Origin: Paenibacillus sp. FSL H3-0469
Lineage (GTDB): Bacteria > Bacillota > Bacilli > Paenibacillales > Paenibacillaceae
Direction: 5' to 3'
Assembly: GCF_038051945.1 (NCBI RefSeq)
Contig: NZ_CP150302.1
Location: 930,001-994,000 of the forward strand
DNA length: 64,000 bases
Position 1 is the first letter of the stretch, and the number at the start of each line of letters is the position of its first letter. The notes under the pieces were generated by a model. It searched no databases. It was given only the letters and a program-made list of their open reading frames with translations, and was not told the DNA's origin. Positions 1-7,809 of this stretch are shown here, in pieces. The position numbers were made by a program, and so were the translations under genes.

Positions 1-2
1 CG

Positions 3-134
3 CATTCCGCGTCTATTTTTCTTGGAATTACGGAAGAATGGTTACACAGCGGAATGCCTTATACTCCGGAGGAGCTGGCGGTGATCTATAACGAGGTCTT
101 ATTCATGCAGACAACTCTAATCGCGAAGGCTTAA
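3..134 (+). CDS. TetR/AcrR-type regulator, C-terminal fragment
   Basis: The frame starting at base 3 is open from the window edge to a TAA at 132-134 and encodes about 43 residues ending in LIAKA. The segment ITEEWLHSGMPYTPEEL followed by a short helix is the kind of C-terminal ligand-domain tail found in TetR regulators; no HTH is visible because the gene starts outside the window. It converges on the oxidoreductase gene, and the two stop codons share the bases TTAA at 131-134. A TetR gene beside a quinone oxidoreductase is a common regulator-target pairing, so control of that gene is a reasonable inference. The family call rests on a short tail only. Confidence 0.5.
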   Translation, partial: HSASIFLGITEEWLHSGMPYTPEELAVIYNEVLFMQTTLIAKA

Positions 135-1084
135 ATGGTAATCAGCACCTTACCACGGAGCTTACCGGCCTCGCTCATGGCATGGGAGGCAGCCAGCTCG
201 GCCAGCGGCAGACGCTCAGTAATCCAGAGCTTCAGCTTACCCGTATCCACCAGCTCTGCAACCCGAGTCAGCAGCGTACGATCCTCTCGTGCGAACAGCT
301 GATGTACCTTAACACCAAGCTGCGCTGCCAGCGCTTCGTCTGCAGGATTCACCGCCGAGATCAGCGCTCCTCCCTCTTTTAGCAGCGGCAGCCAGGTATT
401 AAGTACCTCTGAACTCTCAGGGGACAGATTGAGGATCAGATCCACCTTGTCCTTCAGCTTGTCCGTGACGCTCTCCTTGGTATAATCAATCATCTCGTCA
501 ATCCCCAGCTCCCGAAGCTTTGGCATACTGGCCGCAGAGGAAGTCCCTATGACATACGCCCCATGCTGTTTGGCGAAGTGCACCGCATAGCTGCCTACCC
601 CGCCGGCGGCTCCGGCAATCAGCACACGCCCGCCATGCGGCAGGTTACCATGATCGAACAACCCCTGCCATGCAGTTAAGACTCCAATCGGCAGCGCGGC
701 AGCATCGGATAACTCTATGGAGACTGGCGCCAGCGCAGCATACTGCGCTTGGGTGACCACATACTCTGCGGCAGCGCCGTCCCGGGACATATCAAGCGCA
801 GCATAGACTCTGTCCCCCGGCTGAAAGTCTGTAACCTCAGCTCCTGCTGCCTCCACTGTACCCGACACCTCAATGTTAGGAATGTACGGGAATTCATGCG
901 GGAAAACGGCTTGCAGGTAGCCCTTGCGGATTTTGACATCTGCAGAATTAAACGCAGTCCCTGCCACCTTAATCAGAATCTCGTCCGCTGCGGGAGAGGG
1001 AATCGGCGCATCCTCATACCTTAGCTCTTCTATCCCTCCAAACTGATGGATCCGAACCGCCTTCATATGTGTAGCTTCGTTCAT
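131..1084 (-). CDS. NADP-dependent quinone oxidoreductase (zinc-free MDR family)
   Basis: A 317-residue cytosolic medium-chain dehydrogenase/reductase of the quinone oxidoreductase branch, expected to reduce quinones or enones with NADPH. The N-terminal GroES-like half contains FNSADVKIRKG and PGDRVYA; the Rossmann half carries the dinucleotide motif AGAAGGVG at about residues 157-164. The structural zinc cysteines of alcohol dehydrogenases are absent, as usual for this branch. I start it at the ATG at 1084 because an AGGAG lies 8 bases upstream; the slightly longer GTG start at 1093 would overlap that site. Its length is normal for the family. It is convergent with a TetR-type gene, which may control it. 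The substrate cannot be told from sequence. Confidence 0.87.
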   Translation of the reverse strand: MNEATHMKAVRIHQFGGIEELRYEDAPIPSPAADEILIKVAGTAFNSADVKIRKGYLQAVFPHEFPYIPNIEVSGTVEAAGAEVTDFQPGDRVYAALDMSRDGAAAEYVVTQAQYAALAPVSIELSDAAALPIGVLTAWQGLFDHGNLPHGGRVLIAGAAGGVGSYAVHFAKQHGAYVIGTSSAASMPKLRELGIDEMIDYTKESVTDKLKDKVDLILNLSPESSEVLNTWLPLLKEGGALISAVNPADEALAAQLGVKVHQLFAREDRTLLTRVAELVDTGKLKLWITERLPLAELAASHAMSEAGKLRGKVLITI

Positions 1085-1257
1085 TGCAATCACTCCTGTA
1101 GATGAATTGGGAATCCGCGTACCGTTGAAGCAATAGGTGTACTGTTCCTGTAACTCATTGTAGGCTCCCGCTTAAGGGGATACAATCAACAATCAGGTCT
1201 GAAGTGTTCATTCTTTCTTCTTACGGGTAGTAGATAATTAAGGAAGGAGCAATGCCT

Positions 1258-1620
1258 ATGGAACATATGGATACGATCGATCTCATCGCCATTCTGGCTC
1301 TGGTGCTGGCACTATTGCTTATGCTCAGTGTGTTCAGTCTGAAGAGACGTGTGAACGAGCTGGAGTCCCGGTTAGCGCAAAGAGACGCTTACGGCGGAAA
1401 ATACTCTCCCCCAGCAATCGGCAGAGCTGCCGACATCCCGGCTCCCCTGTTCGTGCAGAACCCTGAGCTGGCACCGGACCTCGAGCGGAGAATCCGCCTG
1501 CTGTTAGCCGAGGGCAAGAAAATCCAGGCAATCAAGGTCATGCGTGAAGCGCGGAATCTGGGCCTCAAGGAAGCCAAGGACTTCGTAGAGGACCTGGAGC
1601 AGGGCGGAACCTTCCGCTAA
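1258..1620 (+). CDS. membrane-anchored protein with ribosomal L7/L12 C-terminal-like domain
   Basis: About 120 residues. The N-terminus has one strongly hydrophobic helix (IDLIAILALVLALLLML) followed by a charged coiled segment (KRRVNELESRLAQR), a proline-rich linker, and a C-terminal block EGKKIQAIKVMREARNLG followed by LKEAKDFVEDLEQ. That last block matches the helix-turn-helix face of ribosomal protein bL12, the part that contacts translational GTPases. It is not a ribosomal L12, which lacks a membrane helix. The ATG at 1258 is preferred over the one at 1252 because AAGGAG at 1244-1249 sits 8 bases from the former and only 2 from the latter. It stands alone. Function is unknown; a membrane-tethered binding domain is an inference. 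Confidence 0.7.
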   Translation: MEHMDTIDLIAILALVLALLLMLSVFSLKRRVNELESRLAQRDAYGGKYSPPAIGRAADIPAPLFVQNPELAPDLERRIRLLLAEGKKIQAIKVMREARNLGLKEAKDFVEDLEQGGTFR

Positions 1621-1640
1621 GTGTATTATGTACGAATAAT

Positions 1641-1691
1641 CAAGAATGACCTCAGACTGCCACTGGACTGTGGAAGCTGAGGTCATTCTTG
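1641..1691. terminator. shared terminator between convergent genes
   Basis: A perfect 15-bp inverted repeat: CAAGAATGACCTCAG at 1641-1655 and its complement at 1677-1691. It lies between the stop of the L12-like gene and the stop of the ABC permease, so it can serve both strands. The T-run is weak on either side. Confidence 0.65.
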
Positions 1692-1715
1692 TGATGGCTT
1701 ATACCGGTAATGAAG

Positions 1716-2354
1716 CTAGATATCCTTGTGCATATAAATCCGCAGAGAGACTAAATAAGAAGCATAGATAATCACGAGATAGGCCAGGACGCTGATGGCA
1801 ACAAGCAAGACATTATCCAATCTGCCAGTGCTAATCCATTCGGCAAGTGCCGGAAACCGTTTAGACAAGCTGGTAATAGCCGTGAAATTCAGCATGATCA
1901 CCATTATAAAGATGAAGTTGACGACCTGCATCCCTTTTTGTCCCAGCCAGTAATACAGCGGCAGATAACATGAGGCCAATAAAGGGAACGCGGCAATAGC
2001 TATTCCCAGCTCTCTCCAGCGCAGCGGTTCATCCAGCTTGCCCATCGTAAAAGCAGCCAGATACAGCAGAATCGTACAGGTCAGGCTGAACAAGGAGAAT
2101 GGAATCAGCGTCATATATTTAGCCTGAATCAGCCGCTGTCTCGGGACCGGGAGCGTAACCAGAAACTTCTGATTGTTATGCTGCATATCGATGGTACAGG
2201 AGTTAATGAGCAGCAGCATAGCCGGAAACAGCGAGAACACCGTATAGGCTTCAGCGTTCATATAACCCATAATCAGATAATAGGGAATCAGCAGGAGGAT
2301 AAACTTCCGGGTAAGCATGAAGTCTTTACGGATCAGAGCTATGGAGTTATACAT
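1716..2354 (-). CDS. ABC-2 type transporter permease (GntR-ATPase-permease unit)
   Basis: About 212 residues with some six hydrophobic segments, for example FILLLIPYYLIMGYM, FSLFPAMLLLINSC and VVNFIFIMVIMLNF, and a conserved cytosolic loop LVTLPVPRQRLIQAKY, which is typical of ABC-2 permeases in antimicrobial-peptide export or self-protection systems. It is the third gene of a tight unit with a GntR regulator and an ATPase; its start overlaps the end of the ATPase gene by a few bases. The ATG at 2354 is preferred to a GTG at 2363 because AAGGAAG lies 8 bases before it. Known relatives (YtrBC of Bacillus subtilis, Pmt of Staphylococcus) respond to cell-wall antibiotics or export peptides; the actual substrate here is unknown. 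Confidence 0.8.
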   Translation of the reverse strand: MYNSIALIRKDFMLTRKFILLLIPYYLIMGYMNAEAYTVFSLFPAMLLLINSCTIDMQHNNQKFLVTLPVPRQRLIQAKYMTLIPFSLFSLTCTILLYLAAFTMGKLDEPLRWRELGIAIAAFPLLASCYLPLYYWLGQKGMQVVNFIFIMVIMLNFTAITSLSKRFPALAEWISTGRLDNVLLVAISVLAYLVIIYASYLVSLRIYMHKDI

Positions 2355-3216
2355 GTGCTTCACTTCCTTTTACCGTATAGTACATAATCTCTTCCAGTGT
2401 AGGGGTCTCGCAGATTGCGGTGTCCCTGAAATAACGTTCCCCTTCCGCACGGTTGCTGATCAGCCCTTCGAAGCCCAGCCCGTTCTCCCGCAGCCCCACG
2501 AACCACCGCCGGACATCCCGGTCCAGCAGCTCCTTCCCGCCTTTGACCAGCAGATAGCGTTCGCTCAGACTCTCCTTCATCTCATTGAATACAATCCGTC
2601 CCTCGTTAATGAATACAATATAGTCGGCAATCCGGTCCAGATCTGTGGTGTTGTGGGTAGAGAACAGAATCGACTTCTTCTCATCCTGGATATGCTCACT
2701 GAGCAGCTCCAGCATCTCCCGGCGGAAGATCGGATCTAGTCCCGAAGTAGGCTCATCCATAATCAGCAGATCAGCACCATGGGACAAGGCTATGGCGAGG
2801 GAGAATTTGATCTTCATCCCCTTGGACAGATCCTTAATCTTCTTGCCCGGCGACAGCTTGAACTGCTCCTGAAACTTCACATATGTATCATTATTCCATC
2901 CGGGATAGAACGGGGCGATAATACTCTTCATCTGCTTAACGGTCAAGTGCTCATAATAGATATTCTCATCCGAGACGTAACCGATACGCGCTTTAACAGC
3001 CGCCAGGTCCTGCTGGTTGTTCTGGCCGAACATCAGAATGTTGCCTTGGTCCGGGAAAATTAACCCCATGATCATTTTGATCATTGAGGTCTTGCCTGCA
3101 CCATTCGGGCCGATCAGCCCTGTAATGTAGCCCTCCTTGATGGGGAGCGAAATATCCCGCAGCTCAAAACGGTCGTAGCACTTGGTCACATGGCCCAGCT
3201 CAATTACATTACTCAT
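2347..3216 (-). CDS. ABC transporter ATP-binding protein (YtrB-like)
   Basis: A 289-residue nucleotide-binding subunit that energises the adjacent permease. Walker A GPNGAGKT is at residues 36-43, the signature is a variant LSKGMKIKF near 134, and Walker B with the D-loop is LLIMDEPTSGLDP near 155. The signature has SKG in place of SGG, which is common in this subgroup. A C-terminal extension of about 70 residues follows the ATPase core, as in export-type ABC-2 ATPases. Its ATG overlaps the stop of the GntR gene as ATGA (3213-3216), pointing to translational coupling, and its 3' end overlaps the permease start. The whole unit should be controlled by the palindrome at 3630-3654. Confidence 0.9.
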   Translation of the reverse strand: MSNVIELGHVTKCYDRFELRDISLPIKEGYITGLIGPNGAGKTSMIKMIMGLIFPDQGNILMFGQNNQQDLAAVKARIGYVSDENIYYEHLTVKQMKSIIAPFYPGWNNDTYVKFQEQFKLSPGKKIKDLSKGMKIKFSLAIALSHGADLLIMDEPTSGLDPIFRREMLELLSEHIQDEKKSILFSTHNTTDLDRIADYIVFINEGRIVFNEMKESLSERYLLVKGGKELLDRDVRRWFVGLRENGLGFEGLISNRAEGERYFRDTAICETPTLEEIMYYTVKGSEAHV

Positions 3217-3593
3217 TCCTGTTCCTCCTCATAGAGCAGCTTCAGCATCTCCGCGAGTTCAGCGTATTCCATGCCCAGCTGCCTGCTCTCGTCAATAATC
3301 TCCTTCAGCTTGCCCTCCACCATCCGCAGCCGCTGTTCCCGGATATATTCCTGATCGGCCCCGGAGACAAAAGATCCCTTGCCGACGATCGAGTTGATCA
3401 GCCCTTCCCGCTCCAGCTCCTCATAAGCCCGCTTCGTGGTAATGACGCTAATCTGCAGCTCCTTCGCCAGTAAGCGGATCGATGGCAGCGGCGTACCCGA
3501 GACCAGCTCGCCTTGGAGAATCATCTGGCGGACCTGTCCCACAATCTGGGCGTAGATCGGTTCGCCAGATGTACTTGATATCACGATATTCAT
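3213..3593 (-). CDS. GntR family transcriptional regulator, YtrA subfamily
   Basis: A 126-residue regulator: an N-terminal winged helix (YAQIVGQVRQMILQGEL, then LPSIRLLAKELQISVITTKRAYEELE) and a short helical C-terminal tail instead of a large ligand domain. That size and tail are the mark of the YtrA subfamily, which usually represses its own ABC transporter operon. It is the first gene of the operon and overlaps the ATPase gene by four bases. A perfect 11-bp inverted repeat lies 37 bases upstream of the start and is the likely operator. The best ribosome binding site, AAGGAAG, is about 13 bases from the ATG, longer than normal, so translation may be modest. Confidence 0.88.
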   Translation of the reverse strand: MNIVISSTSGEPIYAQIVGQVRQMILQGELVSGTPLPSIRLLAKELQISVITTKRAYEELEREGLINSIVGKGSFVSGADQEYIREQRLRMVEGKLKEIIDESRQLGMEYAELAEMLKLLYEEEQE

Positions 3594-3629
3594 GCAGCAG
3601 CATCAGCTTCCTTTGTGTTTGTTGTAACT

Positions 3630-3654
3630 AGTGTATATATGTAATATATACACT
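3630..3654. promoter_or_regulatory. palindromic operator of the GntR-ABC operon
   Basis: AGTGTATATAT at 3630-3640 and its exact complement ATATATACACT at 3644-3654, with a three-base centre. It lies just upstream of the GntR gene, where the promoter must be. Perfect symmetry and location next to a GntR gene make autoregulation the likely role. Confidence 0.7.
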
Positions 3655-3693
3655 ATATTCAGTTGTGTCAATCCCTTAGTGTGATACCCTTAA

Positions 3694-4374
3694 TTAGACG
3701 ATCATCCCCTGAGATCGTAAAAAGTGGTAGACGATCTCGCTCTGCATTCTTACCCTGAAGGCATAATCCAGGCTCCAGCAGGTCTCTACGGTCACCGCCC
3801 GGGCACCGAGCAGGCGCTGGAAGGCCATCCGGGAAGTTCCTGCACGCTCCCTATGCCGTATGTTGAAGCGGTATGCTCTATTCGTGATCGTCTGATTCAT
3901 CCGCATCACAATTTGCTTCGCCAGTCCATGCGCCCGGCTGACCGGGCTGATGATCAGGGTCTGGCCGACCCGCTTCGGATTCAGCTCGGACAGCCCGTTC
4001 GCCTCATGCAGATCTAGCACCCACGAGGGACGGTAGCGCAAGGCAAGCTGCCATACGGCTGCCGACAACGGATGACGGGCCGGGGCGCCTGGTCCGCGCG
4101 GGAAGGTACGGTTCAGGTCGGGCTGCCCGCGAATCCCCTTGCGCCGTGCGATTTGGTTCACCAGCGGGACGATAATCAGCTTCCCTGAGCGCAGCATCAG
4201 ATCTCCCCGGCTGAACCTGCTCGCAATTCCCTGCGCTGCGCGGCTGCTCGCCGGCTCATTGCCGTGAACACCGGAGATGATCATGAATACAGGTCCGGGG
4301 ACGCCGCTGCTAATGACATAATAAGGTGTGGCATAAGGCGTTCCCGCTGCCAGCGTATGCTTCTCTACAGACAC
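3694..4374 (-). CDS. succinylglutamate desuccinylase/aspartoacylase-like zinc hydrolase
   Basis: A 226-residue member of the M14-like AstE/AspA group, expected to be a cytosolic zinc enzyme that cleaves an acyl or amide bond. Zinc ligands are visible as H37 and E40 in GVHGNEP and H123 in LDLHE; the substrate-binding DLNRTFPRG follows at about 86-94. The C-terminal half is short compared with full aspartoacylases (about 300 residues), which fits the compact branch found in Firmicutes. Translation starts with GTG at 4374 behind GAGGTGA. It stands alone after the ABC unit, oriented the same way. The natural substrate is not deducible; related genes are often annotated only as succinylglutamate desuccinylase. 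Confidence 0.8.
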   Translation of the reverse strand: MSVEKHTLAAGTPYATPYYVISSGVPGPVFMIISGVHGNEPASSRAAQGIASRFSRGDLMLRSGKLIIVPLVNQIARRKGIRGQPDLNRTFPRGPGAPARHPLSAAVWQLALRYRPSWVLDLHEANGLSELNPKRVGQTLIISPVSRAHGLAKQIVMRMNQTITNRAYRFNIRHRERAGTSRMAFQRLLGARAVTVETCWSLDYAFRVRMQSEIVYHFLRSQGMIV

Positions 4375-4551
4375 TGTGGTTCACCTCGCTCTGGATGATA
4401 TGGATCATGTGGTTGTTACTCTGTAATGTATGCGGATTACCTGCGGAGGATTGGACGAATAGGACAGCAAAATAACCCCACAAAGTGGAGCTTTAGCGTA
4501 AGTGATGACTCAGGTACTTTGCGGGGGCCCCAAAACATATAAATTCTCTCT

Positions 4552-4590
4552 AAAAAAGCCGGACAAGTCCCATATGGACTCATCCGGCTT
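4552..4590 (-). terminator. rho-independent terminator of the phytochrome gene
   Basis: On the minus strand AAGCCGGATGAGTCC pairs with GGACTTGTCCGGCTT around a short loop (one internal mismatch region) and is followed by six T residues. It lies about 30 bases after the stop of the phytochrome gene. Confidence 0.8.
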
Positions 4591-4622
4591 CTGCTCTGGA
4601 TGTGAGATGATGTTAGCAGGTG

Positions 4623-7169
4623 TTAATAAAATACGACTTGGTTCTTCCCGGCAGACTTCGCCTCATAGAGTGCCTTCTCCGCCTTGGCAATGAAGTCCGA
4701 CGGGCGGTCAGAGGGAACTGGCACCTTCAACAGGCCGCCTATGCTTACAGTGACCACACCTTCCTCTTCAAACCGGTCACGGGGAATCTGCAGATCATAG
4801 ACGCCTTGACGGACGGATTCGGCCAATTGCTCTGCCTGGGAAGAGGAGGCTCCCGCCATCGTAAGGATGAAGTTCGCCCCGCTGAACCGGGCCACGAACG
4901 TGCCGTGCGTGATGCTGATGATATTCAGCACATCGGCTACCGACTGGATGCAGAGATCGCCGCCCTTCAGCCCGTGTACCGCATTATAGGAATGGAAATC
5001 ATCGATATCAATGGACAGCAGCAGCAGGGGTTCCCGGGTGTTCAGGGAATCCTCCCAGCGCTGATCCAGCTTATTCTCAAGCGCCTGCCGGTTCGGCAGA
5101 TCGGTTAGTGAATCGGTCGTCAGATAGGTTTGCATCTGATTGGCCGCATCGGCATAAGCCTCGCCCTTCGCCTCTGTACCGGTTCCGGTGTTCAGCACCG
5201 CCATAATGGACGGTCTGCCGCCATGAATGACCGAGGCCAGACTCAGGCTTACCTCCAGGGGTTGCCCGTCTCCATTCATGAATTGGCCCTGATCGGATAC
5301 GAACTGGGTGACATTCTGGCTCAGGTCTAAGAAGTGCTGCTTCAGAGCTGGCCGGTAGGATTCCTGCACATAGTCCAGGAACGGCTCCCCGATCAGCGAT
5401 TTGCCGTTCTCTTCTCCCGTCAGCTCCACTGCGCGGTTATTGCAGTAGGCAATCACATCATCGGTAATCATGAAGAAGGCTACGGGCGACAGGTCCATCA
5501 ATTGCAGATACCGCTGTTCATTATGACGCAGACTGCGGGCGTTCTGCAGGGCCTGCTCTTCCGCCTGACGCAGCTGGTTCTCGGTCTGTCCGCGCAGAAT
5601 AGATTTGAGCTGCGGCAGAATGTTAAGATGCTGCTCTCTCCACGGAAGTGAGGTGGACTGAACCACCTGCCGCCATTTCTCAAAGGACTTGCGGGGAGAC
5701 AATCGCAATCCGTCATTTTCCTGAATGACAGCCTTAGCCGGATCTCCGGCCCAGTCCACAATCTCGACCACTTCAGGCCTGAACCAGATCATATAATTCT
5801 GGTGTCCTGGAGTCAGGGCGAGATAGATGGCACCGGAGGCCTTGTTCTTGTAAGCTTTGGCTGATTCATATTCCAGACTGAGCTTGGAGGTGCAGTAGGT
5901 GTAATCCTTGGACTTCCCGGCCAGCCAGCCGGCAAGCTCCCGTACCTGCTCCTGGGAAGGCGTGGCTCCGAACAGCATCAACTTGTCCTGGTAGCACACG
6001 GCTGCACCGGAAGCCTCCATCATACCCAGCAGCGTCTGCTCTTCATCGCCGAGCTGCTCAATCACCCGGGAAGAGCTGACGTTACCTGTGAAAATATCGA
6101 CAATTCTCATCGCCTTGGTCCGCAGCTCCAGCTCCGTCTGATAATTGTCGAGCTGCTGACGCTGGTACAGTTCACTGGAGAAGAAGGCGCCCAGGAAATT
6201 ACACAGATTACGGATACGGTGCGGGACATACTTGGGGGAATGGTGATGACAGGTGATTAGTCCCCAAAGCTTGTTGTTGTTAATCAGGGAGATGGTCGTA
6301 GTCGCCCCCACTCCCATATTCTGCAAATACTCGATATGGAGCGGAGATACACTGCGGAGGATGGACAAGCTGAGGTTCAGGGGCTTACCCGTAAGGGGCT
6401 GCAGCACCGGGGTGATCGGAACCGGAAGATAGTTGACATCGACGATCGTCCGCAGCCAGTTACGCAGATACAGCTCACGCGCCTGCTTCGGAATGTCAGA
6501 CGCAGGATAATGATGGCCAAGGAACGGCTCCAGCTCCGGTTCACGGGCTTCGGCAATCACCTTGCCATTCCACTGTTCATCGAACTCGTAGATCATAACC
6601 CGGTCATAGCCCAACATCTCCTTCACCTGCTCAGCGGCAGCCTGACTGGCCTCCAGCCGGTTCGCCGTATGCTTCAGCCGTCCGAAGAACGTGCGAATCC
6701 AGTCGAAGTCATTGGAGCTGTCGCTCTGATCGATGGAGGCAGGCTCCAGTTCAACGATCATCAGACCTTCACTTTCGTGAATGATGCAGAAGAAGTCCTG
6801 CGGCTCACCCGCGACTTCAATCTGTATCACAATATATTGCAAATCGGCAGTTTCTTTCGCATTCACGCTGCGAATAAGCAGCATCTCCAGCTGATCCGGG
6901 CCTACCAGGTCAGCCATAGGCGTGCCTAACAGTGCTTCGGCAGCTGTTCCCAGTAACTTATCCGTATTCAGACTGGCCTGGACAATCCTATGGGCTGTGT
7001 CCTGAGTTACAGCCAGCAATACGCCATGCGGTTGAATAAGCCCGGGAATATGGATGGGCTCCTTCTCACAGTTATTAAGATCCACAGGTTCCTTGGGGTC
7101 CAGCCCTGCTTCATTCAGCAAGGTGCGGTTCAGCGGCTGATTCTCATGTTCTGTATTAAAATCTGACAT
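4623..7169 (-). CDS. bacteriophytochrome with PAS and degenerate GGDEF output
   Basis: An 848-residue soluble photoreceptor. Order: PAS-2 domain with the biliverdin-linking cysteine C34 in NCEKEPIHIPG; chromophore GAF domain with ASDIPKQARELY, a conserved histidine in SPLHIEYLQNMGV and another in WGLITCHHHSP; PHY domain with the tongue motif PRKSF; a second PAS domain; and a C-terminal GGDEF-type domain. The cyclase fold is recognisable (DSLTDLPNR, LSIDIDDFHSYN) but the signature GG(D/E)EF reads SGANF, so cyclase activity is probably lost. No histidine kinase domain, heme oxygenase or response regulator lies nearby. I start it at the ATG at 7169, behind GGAGG at 10 bases; the longer frame to 7226 has no ribosome binding site. 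Red/far-red sensing is inferred from the conserved residues. Confidence 0.9.
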   Translation of the reverse strand: MSDFNTEHENQPLNRTLLNEAGLDPKEPVDLNNCEKEPIHIPGLIQPHGVLLAVTQDTAHRIVQASLNTDKLLGTAAEALLGTPMADLVGPDQLEMLLIRSVNAKETADLQYIVIQIEVAGEPQDFFCIIHESEGLMIVELEPASIDQSDSSNDFDWIRTFFGRLKHTANRLEASQAAAEQVKEMLGYDRVMIYEFDEQWNGKVIAEAREPELEPFLGHHYPASDIPKQARELYLRNWLRTIVDVNYLPVPITPVLQPLTGKPLNLSLSILRSVSPLHIEYLQNMGVGATTTISLINNNKLWGLITCHHHSPKYVPHRIRNLCNFLGAFFSSELYQRQQLDNYQTELELRTKAMRIVDIFTGNVSSSRVIEQLGDEEQTLLGMMEASGAAVCYQDKLMLFGATPSQEQVRELAGWLAGKSKDYTYCTSKLSLEYESAKAYKNKASGAIYLALTPGHQNYMIWFRPEVVEIVDWAGDPAKAVIQENDGLRLSPRKSFEKWRQVVQSTSLPWREQHLNILPQLKSILRGQTENQLRQAEEQALQNARSLRHNEQRYLQLMDLSPVAFFMITDDVIAYCNNRAVELTGEENGKSLIGEPFLDYVQESYRPALKQHFLDLSQNVTQFVSDQGQFMNGDGQPLEVSLSLASVIHGGRPSIMAVLNTGTGTEAKGEAYADAANQMQTYLTTDSLTDLPNRQALENKLDQRWEDSLNTREPLLLLSIDIDDFHSYNAVHGLKGGDLCIQSVADVLNIISITHGTFVARFSGANFILTMAGASSSQAEQLAESVRQGVYDLQIPRDRFEEEGVVTVSIGGLLKVPVPSDRPSDFIAKAEKALYEAKSAGKNQVVFY

Positions 7170-7290
7170 AGGTGTAAAGCCTCCATTGAAGTAAATGATT
7201 TCTAAGCTGTTATGGCGCAGATTCATTTTATCTTATTCTGGGCTGCAATAACAAACATAAGTTTAGTCTATACAGCCTGCCTTGGCTTGT

Positions 7291-7306
7291 ATTCCAGTCT
7301 TGGAAT
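7291..7306. promoter_or_regulatory. inverted repeat in divergent promoter region
   Basis: ATTCCA-gtct-TGGAAT lies between the divergent phytochrome gene and the small gene at 7379, just upstream of a TATAAT at about 7314-7319. It is short, so a regulatory role is only a suggestion. Confidence 0.3.
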
Positions 7307-7378
7307 AATTATGTATAATATGGATGAATAGAGCATAACCTGTGATGGCTAATCCATTTATAATCCGAGGTGACCATA

Positions 7379-7501
7379 ATGCGGCGAACTAAACGTTCAG
7401 GTAGAGAGATTGTGTCTTTTCTGCTAAGCGCCTTCTCCATAATGATCATTGCCTTCTTCATCATCCGCTATGTGGTTCAGACCGTTTCATTCGCACCTTA
7501 A
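7379..7501 (+). CDS. small single-span membrane protein, 40 residues
   Basis: A short frame starting MRRTKRSGREIV, then one hydrophobic helix (FLLSAFSIMIIAFFIIRYVV) and ending TVSFAP. A GAGGTGA ribosome binding site lies 4-5 bases before the ATG, and a TATAAT-like element precedes it, which argues that it is translated. The positive N-terminus predicts N-in, C-out topology. It is divergent from the phytochrome gene and ends just before a hairpin. I recognise no family. Small basic-helix proteins of this sort are common in Firmicutes and usually uncharacterised. Confidence 0.55.
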   Translation: MRRTKRSGREIVSFLLSAFSIMIIAFFIIRYVVQTVSFAP

Positions 7502-7515
7502 CAGTCTGCCCACGC

Positions 7516-7547
7516 AAAAAGGAGCATTTGGGGGAAATGCTCCTCTT
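7516..7547. terminator. hairpin terminator after small membrane gene
   Basis: GGAGCATTT at 7521-7529 and AAATGCTCC at 7535-7543 form a perfect 9-bp stem with a five-G loop. Five A residues precede it, giving a T-run on the minus strand; the plus-strand tail is CTCTTC. From 7548 to 7809 I see only the promoter of the next gene and a 12-bp palindrome GGATGCGCATCC at 7700-7711. Confidence 0.6.
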
Positions 7548-7734
7548 CGGCTTGCATATACCATGTATTAGGTTACACTTCCGGAAGAATTGTAATCCGA
7601 AAGTCTTACCAATAATTTACCTTAAAAACCTCAATAATACAAGTATTTCCTTCTATTCCAGTGAAAATGTGACTAATTCATAACAGCGCTTCGCCGCTTG
7701 GATGCGCATCCGGGGATTTGAGGCACAGCGGGCT

Positions 7735-7764
7735 TTGCCGCCTGATCTATACGCCCGTTATAAT
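7735..7764 (+). promoter_or_regulatory. SigA-type promoter of the C45 peptidase gene
   Basis: TTGCCG at 7735-7740 and TATAAT at 7759-7764 are 18 bases apart, and lie 46 bases before the ATG of the next gene. Confidence 0.55.
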
Positions 7765-7809
7765 GAACCTACTCTGCGCAGAGAATAATGAACAAGAAGG
7801 AACATTCAC

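Noticed and set aside
4623..7169. Active diguanylate cyclase
   Set aside because: The GGDEF signature reads SGANF, so catalysis is unlikely despite the conserved fold.
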